Assembly (NCBI RefSeq): GCF_014204865.1
Contig: NZ_JACHMG010000001.1
Location: 496,001 to 560,000, forward strand
DNA length: 64,000 nt
Direction of reading: 5' to 3'
Origin: Amycolatopsis jiangsuensis
GTDB lineage: Bacteria; Actinomycetota; Actinomycetes; Mycobacteriales; Pseudonocardiaceae
The position numbers were made by a program, and so were the translations under genes. Shown here one piece after another: positions 6,738-14,690 of this stretch; positions within the stretch are counted from its first letter, which is position 1, and every line of letters starts with the position of its first letter. The notes under the pieces were generated by a model. The model did no database searches and was not told the origin of the DNA. It saw only the letters and a program-made list of their open reading frames with translations.

Positions 6738-8669
6738 ATGCGTCCTGCCGACATCGAAGCCCTCGTCGTCCCCGGTACCCTCGCGCTGCGCGGTGACCTG
6801 CTGCTCACTGCGGTGAGCAGGCCCGATCTCGAGGCCGACCGCACCGATGCCACCCTGCACCGGGTCTCGCTCTCCGGCGCGGGCAACACGTTCTGGACGT
6901 ACGGCCCGCGTGACTCGGCGCCGGCGATCTCGCCGGACGGGCGATGGGTCGCGTTCCTGCGCGCGGGCGAGGGCACCGGTGCCGAGGGCAGCCCGCAGGT
7001 GTACGTGATGCCCGCGGAGGGCGGCGAAGCACGCAAGCTGACGTCGTTCCCGCTCGGCGCGGAAGGACCGGTGTGGGCGCCGGACTCGCGGCGGCTCGCC
7101 TGCACCGCCCGGATGCCGGAGGGCGGCCGGTACGGCACCGAGGACGCCGAGGGCCGGACACCGGAACCGGCCGCGGAGGCGCCCCGGCGGATCACGCGCC
7201 TGGACTACCGGATCGACAACACCGGCTTTCTGCGCGACCGGCCCCAGCGACTGTTCGTGCTCGACACCGCCGAGGACGTCGAGCCGCAGCCGTTGTCGCC
7301 GGTGGACTACGACGTCCACGATCCGGCCTGGACCCCGGACGGCGAACGCCTCGTGGTGGTCGTGCCGCAGGAGTTCGACCGGGTCGAGACGCTGTCGTGC
7401 GACCTGGTGACCTTCCCGGCCGGCGGGGGCGCGCCCGAGGTGGTGGCGTCCTGCCCCGGCGATGCCGGACATCCGGTGTTCGGCCCGGACGGCACCCTCT
7501 ACTTCGTGGGGACGTCGTACGCGGACGGCGTCGTGGTCGCGTGCAACACCGGGCTCTACGCGGTGGTCGCGGACGCGGAGCCGCGGCGGCTCACCGATGT
7601 GGAGACTGTCGACGTCGAAGCCGGCGCCGGGGCACCGATCCCGCTCGAAGACGAGGTGCTCGTAGCGGTGCGCAACCGTGGCGCTGTGGAGTTGTGCGCG
7701 GTGCCCGTCTCGGCGAAAAGCGCCAAGCTGGACAGCCTGCGCGTGCTCCATGGCGGTCAGGTGTCGGTCCACGGATTCGCGGAGGACGGCGGCACCGTGG
7801 TGGCGGTGGTCGCGACGACGGAGACCGCGGGCGAGGTCGTGCTACTCGGGGAAGCGGGGCCCCGCGTGCTCACCGACTACGCGAAGACGGTGCGAGAGAG
7901 GGGCCTTTGCCGGGTCGAGGAGCTGAACACCACAGCTGGGGACGGCTATTCGGTGCACGGATGGTTGGTGCTGCCCCAGGGCGAAGGGCCGCATCCGGTG
8001 CTTCGGGTGGTGCACGGCGGGCCGTTCACCCAGCAGGGATGGGCGGTGTTCGACGAAGCCCAGGTGTACGCCTCGGCCGGCTACGCGGTGGTGCTCGGCA
8101 ACCCGCGCGGGTCGGCGGGCTACGGGCAGGCGCACGGGCGCGCGATCGTGCGCGACATGGGCACGGTGGACGTCGATGACGTGCTCGCGCTGCTGGACAA
8201 GGCACTCGAACGGCCGGACATCGACTCGTCCCGCGCTGGTGTCATGGGTGGTTCCTACGGTGGGTTCATGACCAGCTGGCTCGCCGCGAAGCACCCCGAG
8301 CGGTTCCGCGCCGCGTGGAGTGAGCGTGCCGTGAACGCCTGGGACTCCTTCGCGGGCAGCTCGGACATCGGCTACTTCTTCGCCGAGGCCTACGTCGGCA
8401 CCGACCCGGAGGAACAGCGCAGGCGCAGCCCGCTCAGCTACGCCGCCGACGTGCGGATCCCCTTCGCCGTGGTGCATTCCGAACAGGACTGGCGCTGCCC
8501 GCTGGAACAGGCGCAGCGGATGTTCGTCGCGCTGCGCCGGGCGGGTGCCGACGCGGAGTTCCTGCTCTTCCCGGGCGAGGGCCACGAGCTGACCCGTTCG
8601 GGCCGCCCGCGGCACCGCGTGCAGCGGCTCGCCGCGGTGCTGGACTGGTGGGCACGCCACCTCAGCTGA
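6738..8669 (+). CDS. S9 family prolyl-oligopeptidase-type serine peptidase
   Basis: This 643-residue cytoplasmic protein has no signal peptide. Residues 1-380 show repeated beta-propeller-like segments (SPDGRWVAFLR, VWAPDSRRLA, PAWTPDGERL), and residues 400-643 form an alpha/beta-hydrolase domain. The catalytic triad can be read as Ser506 in MGGSYGGFM, Asp584 in SEQDWRCP and His616 in GEGHEL. The PRGSAGYGQ and VHGGPF motifs are typical of acylaminoacyl-peptidase/DPP-type S9C members, which cleave short peptides or N-acylated amino acids. Its 3' end overlaps the convergent RES-domain gene by 8 bp. Confidence 0.9.
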   Translation: MRPADIEALVVPGTLALRGDLLLTAVSRPDLEADRTDATLHRVSLSGAGNTFWTYGPRDSAPAISPDGRWVAFLRAGEGTGAEGSPQVYVMPAEGGEARKLTSFPLGAEGPVWAPDSRRLACTARMPEGGRYGTEDAEGRTPEPAAEAPRRITRLDYRIDNTGFLRDRPQRLFVLDTAEDVEPQPLSPVDYDVHDPAWTPDGERLVVVVPQEFDRVETLSCDLVTFPAGGGAPEVVASCPGDAGHPVFGPDGTLYFVGTSYADGVVVACNTGLYAVVADAEPRRLTDVETVDVEAGAGAPIPLEDEVLVAVRNRGAVELCAVPVSAKSAKLDSLRVLHGGQVSVHGFAEDGGTVVAVVATTETAGEVVLLGEAGPRVLTDYAKTVRERGLCRVEELNTTAGDGYSVHGWLVLPQGEGPHPVLRVVHGGPFTQQGWAVFDEAQVYASAGYAVVLGNPRGSAGYGQAHGRAIVRDMGTVDVDDVLALLDKALERPDIDSSRAGVMGGSYGGFMTSWLAAKHPERFRAAWSERAVNAWDSFAGSSDIGYFFAEAYVGTDPEEQRRRSPLSYAADVRIPFAVVHSEQDWRCPLEQAQRMFVALRRAGADAEFLLFPGEGHELTRSGRPRHRVQRLAAVLDWWARHLS

Positions 8670-9318
8670 GCAGCGTGTAGTTCAGCTCCTCGCACACCCG
8701 GCCGAGCGGCACGTCGAGCCCCGGATGGTCCAGCGGCAGCAGGACGTCCGGGGCGATCGGCAGCGCCGCGCCGGCGGGCGGGTCCCACAGGCACACCGCG
8801 GGGCCGCCGGAGTCCATCGACGAGCGGTACCAGAGGCCGTCCAGCTCGGGCATCGCGGTGCGGATCGCGCGCGCCCAGGCCTGGGTGATTTTCTTCGGGC
8901 CGCTGGAGATCTCCTGCGAGGCACCGACCCGGGTCGGCCACAGGCCGCTGAGGTCGAGCATCCGCAGTGTCCGGACGGGGCGCACGACGACCAGCCGCGG
9001 CCCGCGTGTGGTGCGGTCGACGGTGGAGGTGGTCTGGAAGACCTCGGCGATACTGGTGCGGACGGTCAGCCCGAAGTACAGCACGCCGTTGGCCGGATCG
9101 GTGACCGGCTGTCCGCCGCGTCCGGGCGGTTGCTGGTCGAACCGTCCGTGCGGGAGCGGGCCGGTGAAGCGGAACGTGTTCCATTGCTGCGGGTGATTGC
9201 CGTGTGCGGTGAAGATGCGGACCAGCCTGGTCTCGGGCTGGATGGCCACCACGTCGTGGTCGCGGTCCAGCTCCTTGAGCAGTACGGACCGCGCCGGTGG
9301 CAGGGGGAGCCGGGCCAT
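8662..9318 (-). CDS. RES-domain protein, toxin of a RES/Xre module
   Basis: The protein has the RES fold layout: an arginine in RLVRIFTAHG (about residue 34), FRFTGPLPHGRFD, then GVLYFGLTVRTSIAEVF with the conserved Glu, and a serine in WYRSSMDSGG near residue 168. RES toxins (ParT, Res) deplete or modify NAD+, or ADP-ribosylate targets, and stop growth. The gene lies 46 nt downstream of a protein with an Xre/MbcA/ParS toxin-binding domain, the standard partner. At 218 residues it is longer than the usual 150-180, with an extended N-terminal segment. It could be a housekeeping RES protein without toxicity. Confidence 0.8.
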   Translation of the reverse strand: MARLPLPPARSVLLKELDRDHDVVAIQPETRLVRIFTAHGNHPQQWNTFRFTGPLPHGRFDQQPPGRGGQPVTDPANGVLYFGLTVRTSIAEVFQTTSTVDRTTRGPRLVVVRPVRTLRMLDLSGLWPTRVGASQEISSGPKKITQAWARAIRTAMPELDGLWYRSSMDSGGPAVCLWDPPAGAALPIAPDVLLPLDHPGLDVPLGRVCEELNYTLLS

Positions 9319-9364
9319 GCGTCGGGGGTCGTCCGTCCTGTGTCGGTGATCTTGACGGCTCAGC

Positions 9365-9946
9365 CTAGAACGGCGAGCCGAGCGTGGCGACCAGCTGGGC
9401 CAGTGGGTCCGGGTCGCCGCCGGCGAGCAGCCACTGCCGCGGCGTGGCCGGCCGGTCGTTGATCACCAGGTCCGACTGCGGGGTGTTCATGAACGCGGCC
9501 ACGACGAGCGCCGGCTGGTCCTCGGGGATCGCGCGCAGCACGAACTCCAGGCCGGGCAGTACGCCGGAGCCGGTGAACTGCCAGGCGGGCAGCCGCCAGC
9601 CCTGGTCCTTCCAGCCGGTGAGCCTGCCCGCCTTGAGCCGGTGCCGGATCCGGCTGTCGTCGACGTTCAGCAGCTCCGCGGCCTGTACGACCGACAGCGC
9701 GGAATCGGCCAGCACGGCGTGCGCGGCGACCGTACGCGCGCGGAAGTCCGGTTCCCCTTCGGCGCCGGGGCTCAGATCGAGCCCGACGTCGCCGAGCGCG
9801 GCGACCTGGTCGGGGGAGAAGTAGTGCGCGGGGTCGGGATTCGGTGGGGACAACCGGCGGGCAGCGTCCTCCACGAGCGTGAGGAAGGCGTTCGCATCGG
9901 CCTTGAGGCCGGCTCTGGCGAGGACGTTCTCCAGCGCGACTGACAT
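9365..9946 (-). CDS. Xre/MbcA/ParS-type antitoxin partner of RES protein
   Basis: Residues 95-130 (SALSVVQAAELLNVDDSRIR, HRLKAGRLTGWKDQGWRLPAWQF) form a helix-turn-helix-like DNA-binding part. The C-terminus (PQSDLVINDRPATPRQWLLA, GGDPDPLAQLVATLG) matches the toxin-binding domain that plugs the RES active site. The family neutralises the toxin and represses the operon. The gene precedes the toxin gene, as usual for this type. It likely begins as a leaderless message, with TAGTCT 6 nt before the ATG. Confidence 0.8.
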   Translation of the reverse strand: MSVALENVLARAGLKADANAFLTLVEDAARRLSPPNPDPAHYFSPDQVAALGDVGLDLSPGAEGEPDFRARTVAAHAVLADSALSVVQAAELLNVDDSRIRHRLKAGRLTGWKDQGWRLPAWQFTGSGVLPGLEFVLRAIPEDQPALVVAAFMNTPQSDLVINDRPATPRQWLLAGGDPDPLAQLVATLGSPF

Positions 9947-9952
9947 GCGCCC

Positions 9953-9958
9953 AGACTA
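9953..9958 (-). promoter_or_regulatory. -10 element before the RES/Xre operon
   Basis: On the minus strand TAGTCT is followed by 6 nt (GGGCGC) and then ATG. There is no Shine-Dalgarno sequence, so a leaderless start is likely. Confidence 0.5.
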
Positions 9959-10108
9959 ACGCGTGTGTGCGGGTTCGTGCGGTTTCTCACCGCTTTGTGC
10001 GTGAATTCACCAGAGATCGACACGCATCGCACATCAATCAACACGAGGAGTAGGCAAGATCGGGCCAGTCTGCCGCGTGCGGACCGGGTTGTCCAGGCTT
10101 TTGTGTCC

Positions 10109-10160
10109 TTGACACTCCGTGAGGGCGCCTTTACGTTCGAGATGGTAAACGATTTCTCCG
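10109..10160 (+). promoter_or_regulatory. Orphan LacI-type promoter and operator
   Basis: TTGACA at 10109-10114, a 17-nt spacer and TACGTT at 10132-10137 make a strong promoter. A partial operator, GGTAAACGATTTC (from 10144), follows. Both parts mirror the promoter of the sugar kinase gene at 12064-12110, including the shared TTGACACTCCG block. No gene follows on the plus strand; a perfect hairpin starts only 55 bp later. Confidence 0.6.
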
Positions 10161-10214
10161 CCTCGGGCTCACGCGGGCTCCGGCAACCGCCGGTGCTGGG
10201 GGGACAGGGGGTGG

Positions 10215-10258
10215 GACGTGCCTGGGGGCCGGCCATGTGGCCGGCCCCCAGGCACGTC
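10215..10258. terminator. Very strong inverted repeat (21-bp arms)
   Basis: Arms 10215-10235 and 10238-10258 are perfectly complementary around a 2-nt centre, giving about 19 bp of stem with a CATGTG loop. There is no T-run. It probably terminates in both directions, or acts as a cruciform-forming site. Confidence 0.65.
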
Positions 10259-10261
10259 GTC

Positions 10262-10990
10262 CCGGCCGAGCCTTGGGCGACGCAGCGGCTCGAGCTTGGG
10301 CCCGGCCGAATCGTGTGAGTCGTGGCGAGCGGGCCGGGGCCTGGGGAACCGGGCGCGGCACGCCGGGCGAGTCGTGGTGAGCGGCTGGGCCTTGAGGGAC
10401 GCAGCGGGTCGAGCTTGGGGGCGTGGGCCGAGCCGGGCGAGTCGTGGCCGGCGGGCTGAGTTCCGGGGGACGGGGCGAGCCGGGTGGATCGTGGTGAGCA
10501 GGGCGAGTCTTGGGGCGCGGGGCGGGTCGAGACTCAGGGAGCGGACCTCGCTGTGGAGAGCAGGGTGAGCCGCGGTGGAGCGGGCGGGGCGAGCCTGGGA
10601 AGTCGAAGCCAGCCGTGGGGGCGAGCCGTGGGCAGCGGGCCGTGTGGCGCGGGGTGGCGAGTCGGACCGCTCGGCGACGGGTCGGGTCGGATCGCTCGGC
10701 GCGACGGGTCGGGCCGAGCGGCGTGACCGGCGGGGTCGCCGGGCTTGGGGCTTCGGCGGGTGGGCGTCGCCGGCGCAGGGGGGAGCGGGGTTGCCCGTAC
10801 CGGCGGGTGGGCTTGATTCGTCCAGCGGGTCACCGGCCACGCGGCAGTCGCCCGGTGACCCTCGTACTGTGACGCCCGCCCAGCGGGAATCACCGTCGGC
10901 CCGTCAATGCTTCGGTCTCTCGACTTTGCCTTCGTTGCATGGACTGCGGCTTCGGATGGGTGGCCGGGCTGCGAGGTTTCCATGCCCCGC
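10262..10990 (+). repeat. G-rich decayed repeat region without a gene
   Basis: The plus strand is strongly G over C. It repeats variants of GTCGTGGYGAGCGGG (at about 10319, 10371, 10441 and 10488) and a 31-nt block beginning CCTTGGGCGACGCAGCGG at 10271 that recurs with few changes at 10390. All frames stay open merely because of composition, giving proline/arginine- or glycine-rich nonsense. No promoter, ribosome site or family match was seen. Confidence 0.55.
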
Positions 10991-11062
10991 GCGGGCCGGC
11001 CGGGCGGTCGGTGGTTCCGGCGTCGATGTCCGGTGGTTCCGGTGTCGGTATGACGGGTGCCG

Positions 11063-12040
11063 TCAGCGGTGGGAGCTTTGGCGTTCGATGAGGCGGGCGT
11101 CGAGTGTCTTCGTGACCGCGGGGCGGGTGCCGTCGGCGATGCGGGCGAGCAGGAGTTCCGCGGCGACGCGGCCGATTTCGTACGCGGGCTGGGCCACCAC
11201 GGTCAGCGGTGGATCGATCAGCGTGGCCCACGGGGCGTCGTCGAAGGAGACCAGGCCCACGTCGCGGCCCGGACGGAGGTCTCTCGCGGCCAGGGCCTCC
11301 AGGACGCCGATCGCCATCGTGCTGTTCGCGATGAGCAGGGCCTCCGGCGGGACGGGCAGGTCCAGGAGCTCGCCGGCCGCCAGTCGGGCGCCCTCGGCCC
11401 GGTACCGGGCACGCCGGTAGAGCGCGTTCTCCGCGCCGACCGCGTCCAGGTAGCCGGTCAGCCGGTCGTCGGCCGTGCGCACCCCGGCCGGTCCGCTGAG
11501 GCAGCCGACCCTGCGGTACCCGCCGGCGACCAGGTGCCGGGTCGCGTCCCGGGCGGCACGGCGGCTGTCGACCAGGACCTGGTCGCCGTCGGTGCCGGCG
11601 AGCGGCCGGTCGACCGCCACCACCGGAGTGTCCAGCCGGCGCAGCATCCCCACGTCCGTGGCCGGGCCGGTGGGGGAGAGCACCACGCCCGCGACCCGCT
11701 CCTGCAGTGCGACCTCGAGGTAACGGCGCTCCTTGTCCGTGTTCTCGTCCGAATTGCACAACACCACCGAGTATCCCGACATCTGCGCCAGGTCCTCGAC
11801 GCCGCGGGCGAGTGCGGTGAAGAACGGGTTCTCCACGTCGGAGATGATCAGGGCGAGCACCGCGGTCTCCTGGCGGCGCAGGTTCCGGGCCAGCCCGTTG
11901 GGGTGATACCCGAGCTCCTGCGCCGCGGCGACCACCCGCGCGGCGAGTTCCGGGTCCACAGTGGACTTGCCGTTCAGGGTGCGGGACACGGTCGCCGTGG
12001 AGACCCCCGCCCGGGCGGCGACATCGCTGATGGTGGCCAC
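11063..12040 (-). CDS. LacI family transcriptional regulator
   Basis: This 325-residue protein starts MATISDVAARAGVSTATVSR, the canonical LacI helix-turn-helix, followed by the hinge LGYHPNGLARNL. The periplasmic-binding-protein-like sensor domain spans about residues 58-320 (ALIISDVENPFF, DVGLVSFDDAPW, LTVVAQPAYEIG). The GTG start follows GAGGAGG. The gene is divergent from a FGGY sugar kinase, and a perfect GGTAATCGTTTACC palindrome lies between them, so it very likely represses the kinase and itself in the absence of a sugar inducer. The inducer is unknown; a pentose or polyol is plausible from the kinase. Confidence 0.92.
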   Translation of the reverse strand: MATISDVAARAGVSTATVSRTLNGKSTVDPELAARVVAAAQELGYHPNGLARNLRRQETAVLALIISDVENPFFTALARGVEDLAQMSGYSVVLCNSDENTDKERRYLEVALQERVAGVVLSPTGPATDVGMLRRLDTPVVAVDRPLAGTDGDQVLVDSRRAARDATRHLVAGGYRRVGCLSGPAGVRTADDRLTGYLDAVGAENALYRRARYRAEGARLAAGELLDLPVPPEALLIANSTMAIGVLEALAARDLRPGRDVGLVSFDDAPWATLIDPPLTVVAQPAYEIGRVAAELLLARIADGTRPAVTKTLDARLIERQSSHR

Positions 12041-12063
12041 CGTGCCTCCTCGTCCTGGCTTCC

Positions 12064-12092
12064 TTGACACTCCGGTGACCGAAGAATAGCGT
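12064..12092 (+). promoter_or_regulatory. Promoter of the FGGY kinase gene
   Basis: TTGACA at 12064-12069, a 17-nt spacer and TAGCGT at 12087-12092. It overlaps the upstream region of the divergent lacI-type gene. Confidence 0.65.
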
Positions 12093-12096
12093 CCTC

Positions 12097-12110
12097 GGTA
12101 ATCGTTTACC
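12097..12110. promoter_or_regulatory. LacI-family operator
   Basis: The palindrome GGTAATCGTTTACC (one central mismatch pair) sits at the expected transcription start, 5 nt after the -10 box. Bound regulator would block initiation. A similar half-conserved copy is at 10144. Confidence 0.7.
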
Positions 12111-12133
12111 GTCAGCTCACCGGAGGTGCCGCG

Positions 12134-13624
12134 GTGCAACCGGGCCCGCTGCTCGGCATCGACATCGGCACGTCCAGTGCCAAGGGCGTCCTGGTGGGCG
12201 TGGACGGCACTGTACTGGCGCGCGCGAGCCGTCCGCACACCACCTCCCGCCCCCGTCCCGGCTGGTTCGAACACGACGCGGAAACGGTGTGGTGGGCCGG
12301 ATTCACCGCGCTGGTCCGGGAGCTGCTCGCGGCCGCGGACACCCCGCCCGCAGGGCTCGCGGTGAGCGGCATCGGCCCGGTGCTGCTGCCCGCCGACGAA
12401 GCCGGGCGGCCATTGCGCCCGGCCATCCTCTACGGCGTGGACACCCGGGCCGGCGCGGAGATCGCGGAGCTCACCGCGGAACTGGGTGCGGACTCCATTG
12501 TGGAGCGCTGCGGCAGTGCGCTGTCCAGTCAGGCGGTGGGCCCGAAATGGCGCTGGCTGTACCGGCGCGAACCCGAGGTGGCCGCGCGCGCCCGGCAGTT
12601 CCTGATGGCGAGTTCGTACCTGGTCCAGCGGCTCACCGGCGAGTACGTGCTCGACCACCATTCGGCGAGCCAGTGCGATCCGATGTACGACCTGCGAGCC
12701 GGGGACTGGGCCGCCGACTGGTCCGCCCTCGTCGCGCCGGGTGTTTCGCTGCCCCGGCTGGCCTGGCCGACCGAGGTGGCCGGCACGGTCACCGCCGAGG
12801 CCGCCGCGCGGACCGGCCTGCCCGCCGGTCTTCCGGTCACCTGCGGCACGATCGACGCCTGGGCCGAGGCGGCCAGCGCCGGCGTGCGGGAGCCGGGCGA
12901 CACGATGGTCATGTACGGCACCACCATGTTCCTCATCCGGGAGACGGCCGCACCGCGTCCGGTGTCCGGGCTCTGGGCGACGCGGGGGGTGTTCCCCGGC
13001 AGTCATTCCCTGGCTGCCGGGATGGCCACCTCGGGCGCGATCACCGACTGGCTGCGCGAACTGTTCGACGGGGATTTCGCCCGGCTGGTGGCCGCGGCCG
13101 GCGCGGTCCCGGCCGGCAGCCGCGGGCTGCTGATGCTGCCGTATTTCGCGGGGGAGCGCACACCCGTCCCGGACCCGGACGCGCGTGGGGTGCTCGCCGG
13201 GCTGACCACCGGGCACGGCCGGGCCGAGCTGTACCGCGCGGCTCTCGAGGGCACTGCCTACGGGGTCCGGCACAACCTGGAGGCCATGGGCGGCCCGGCG
13301 CGGCGGCTGGTGGCGGTGGGCGGCGGCACCCAGGGCCGGGTGTGGACGGGCATCGTGAGCGACGTGACCCGCACCGACCAGTACCTGCCCAGCGAAACGG
13401 TCGGCGCGGCCTTCGGCGACGCGTTCCTGGCCGCTGTCGCGGTGGGGCTGGAGCCGGACATCGAAGCCTGGAACCCGGTCGCCGAGGTGATCCGCCCCGA
13501 CCCGGCCCGCGCGGACACCTACGACGAGTTCTACGCGCACTACCGGGCCCTGTACCCGGCCACTGTGGACACTGCGCATTTCCTTGCCCGGCACCAGAAC
13601 CGGGCCGTGGATCAGGAGAAGTAG
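12134..13624 (+). CDS. FGGY family carbohydrate kinase (xylulokinase-like)
   Basis: This 496-residue kinase has the two actin-like domains of the family: an N-terminal phosphate-binding motif GIDIGTSSAKGVLVG, the sugar-pocket region ILYGVDTRAGAE, a second-domain GTIDAWAEAASAG with the probable catalytic Asp, and VAVGGGTQGRVW near the C-terminal signature. FGGY kinases phosphorylate xylulose, ribulose, glycerol and similar sugars; length and order are closest to xylulokinase. The GTG start at 12134 follows CGGAGG. It is controlled by the LacI operator upstream. No isomerase or transporter for the pathway is nearby. Its end overlaps the convergent AraC gene by 13 bp. Confidence 0.85.
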   Translation: MQPGPLLGIDIGTSSAKGVLVGVDGTVLARASRPHTTSRPRPGWFEHDAETVWWAGFTALVRELLAAADTPPAGLAVSGIGPVLLPADEAGRPLRPAILYGVDTRAGAEIAELTAELGADSIVERCGSALSSQAVGPKWRWLYRREPEVAARARQFLMASSYLVQRLTGEYVLDHHSASQCDPMYDLRAGDWAADWSALVAPGVSLPRLAWPTEVAGTVTAEAAARTGLPAGLPVTCGTIDAWAEAASAGVREPGDTMVMYGTTMFLIRETAAPRPVSGLWATRGVFPGSHSLAAGMATSGAITDWLRELFDGDFARLVAAAGAVPAGSRGLLMLPYFAGERTPVPDPDARGVLAGLTTGHGRAELYRAALEGTAYGVRHNLEAMGGPARRLVAVGGGTQGRVWTGIVSDVTRTDQYLPSETVGAAFGDAFLAAVAVGLEPDIEAWNPVAEVIRPDPARADTYDEFYAHYRALYPATVDTAHFLARHQNRAVDQEK

Positions 13625-14265
13625 GTGCGTGGTGGCAGCCCGGTGAGGGAGCGGCATTCCCGGGAAAGGTGGGACTGGTCCGCGTAGCCGGCGGCGGTCG
13701 CGAGAGCGGCGAGGTCCGCACTGGCGGGGGCCAGCGCGATCGCCCGCTGGAGGCGGAGCACGCGCAGGTAGGTGGCCGGTCCGTAGCCGACGGCGAGGGT
13801 GAACCTGCGGCGCAGCTGCCGTTCGCCGAGCCCGGACGGACCGGCGCCGATCCGCGCCGGTGCCCGGGCCAGGTGGGTGAGCATCCGGTCGACGGCCGTG
13901 TCGGTCGCGGCGGGCCGGCGCCGCACGACGTCGGCGAGCGCACGTCCGTCGAGGATTTCCTCGGCGCACGAGGCGTTCCACAGCCGCGCCAGCGGGACGC
14001 GCTGGTCGCGCAGCTCGTCGGCGGCGACGCCGAGTACCGCGGCCGCCGCCCCCGGCCGCAGCCGGAGCCCGCGTAGCTGCGTGTCCGGGGCGACCTCGGA
14101 AATCCACGCCGCGGTGTCCGGCCCGGCCACGAAGACCTCCTCGCCGCCGGCGACCAGGTCGACGCAGCCGTCGGGCACGATCCGCTTCGGGACGTGCTGG
14201 ACCGAACGCCAGAGGCAGCGCACGACGGAGCGCAACGCCTGCGGTGCCGGGGTCTCCTGATACAC
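13612..14265 (-). CDS. AraC family transcriptional regulator
   Basis: The C-terminal third holds an AraC-type double helix-turn-helix (GERQLRRRFTLAVGYGPATY, LRLQRAIALA, then AATAAGYADQSHLSRECRSL). The N-terminal part (QALRSVVRCLWRS, RIVPDGCVDLVAGGEEVFVA) matches the cupin-like sensor of the GlxA/DUF6597 type. The chosen GTG at 14265 begins MYQETPAPQALR; upstream codons read through without a ribosome site, so the start is uncertain. Targets are unknown. Confidence 0.82.
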   Translation of the reverse strand: MYQETPAPQALRSVVRCLWRSVQHVPKRIVPDGCVDLVAGGEEVFVAGPDTAAWISEVAPDTQLRGLRLRPGAAAAVLGVAADELRDQRVPLARLWNASCAEEILDGRALADVVRRRPAATDTAVDRMLTHLARAPARIGAGPSGLGERQLRRRFTLAVGYGPATYLRVLRLQRAIALAPASADLAALATAAGYADQSHLSRECRSLTGLPPRTYFS

Positions 14266-14690
14266 GCCCGTGATTCTGCCCGGCGGGTACGACAGAAAAC
14301 CGGCATCGCCCCGATCGGTGCTTTGGCCGAGGTCCGCAATGGGCGGCGGGATTTTCCTCCCGGCGGACACGCGATCCCGGAGAGGTGGACGTCGAGGGTC
14401 TCCACCGCGAAATCCGCGAGGAGTTCGGCGCGGCAGCCGCTCCTCGGGCCGGTCACCGAGCCAGGACCCGTGGACTGACGCGTCACGCTCCGTGTCCGAG
14501 TCGGTACAGCACGATGACGAGCATCGTCCGTGGTCACCACGCCCTTGAGCGACATCGACATCCACCCGTTAGGGTGAATAACCATCGGATATCTCGAAAC
14601 GGCTAACGCCGAGTGACGATCCGGCGAGATATCGGATGTCCTGCCCAGTCGTACTCCGGCGGAGTGCGCCCGAGGAGCGGAAACCTCTCG
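14266..14690. other. Intergenic region, promoter area of the MmpS-like gene
   Basis: No gene was recognised. The stretch 14563-14605 is the most A/T-rich part (CGTTAGGGTGAATAACC, GGATATCTCGAAACGG) and probably contains the plus-strand promoter. No clear operator was found. Confidence 0.35.

Noticed and set aside
10169..10840. Proline/arginine-rich minus-strand frame in the repeat region
   Set aside because: It lies in decayed G-rich repeats, has no ribosome site, and its composition only mirrors the nucleotide skew.
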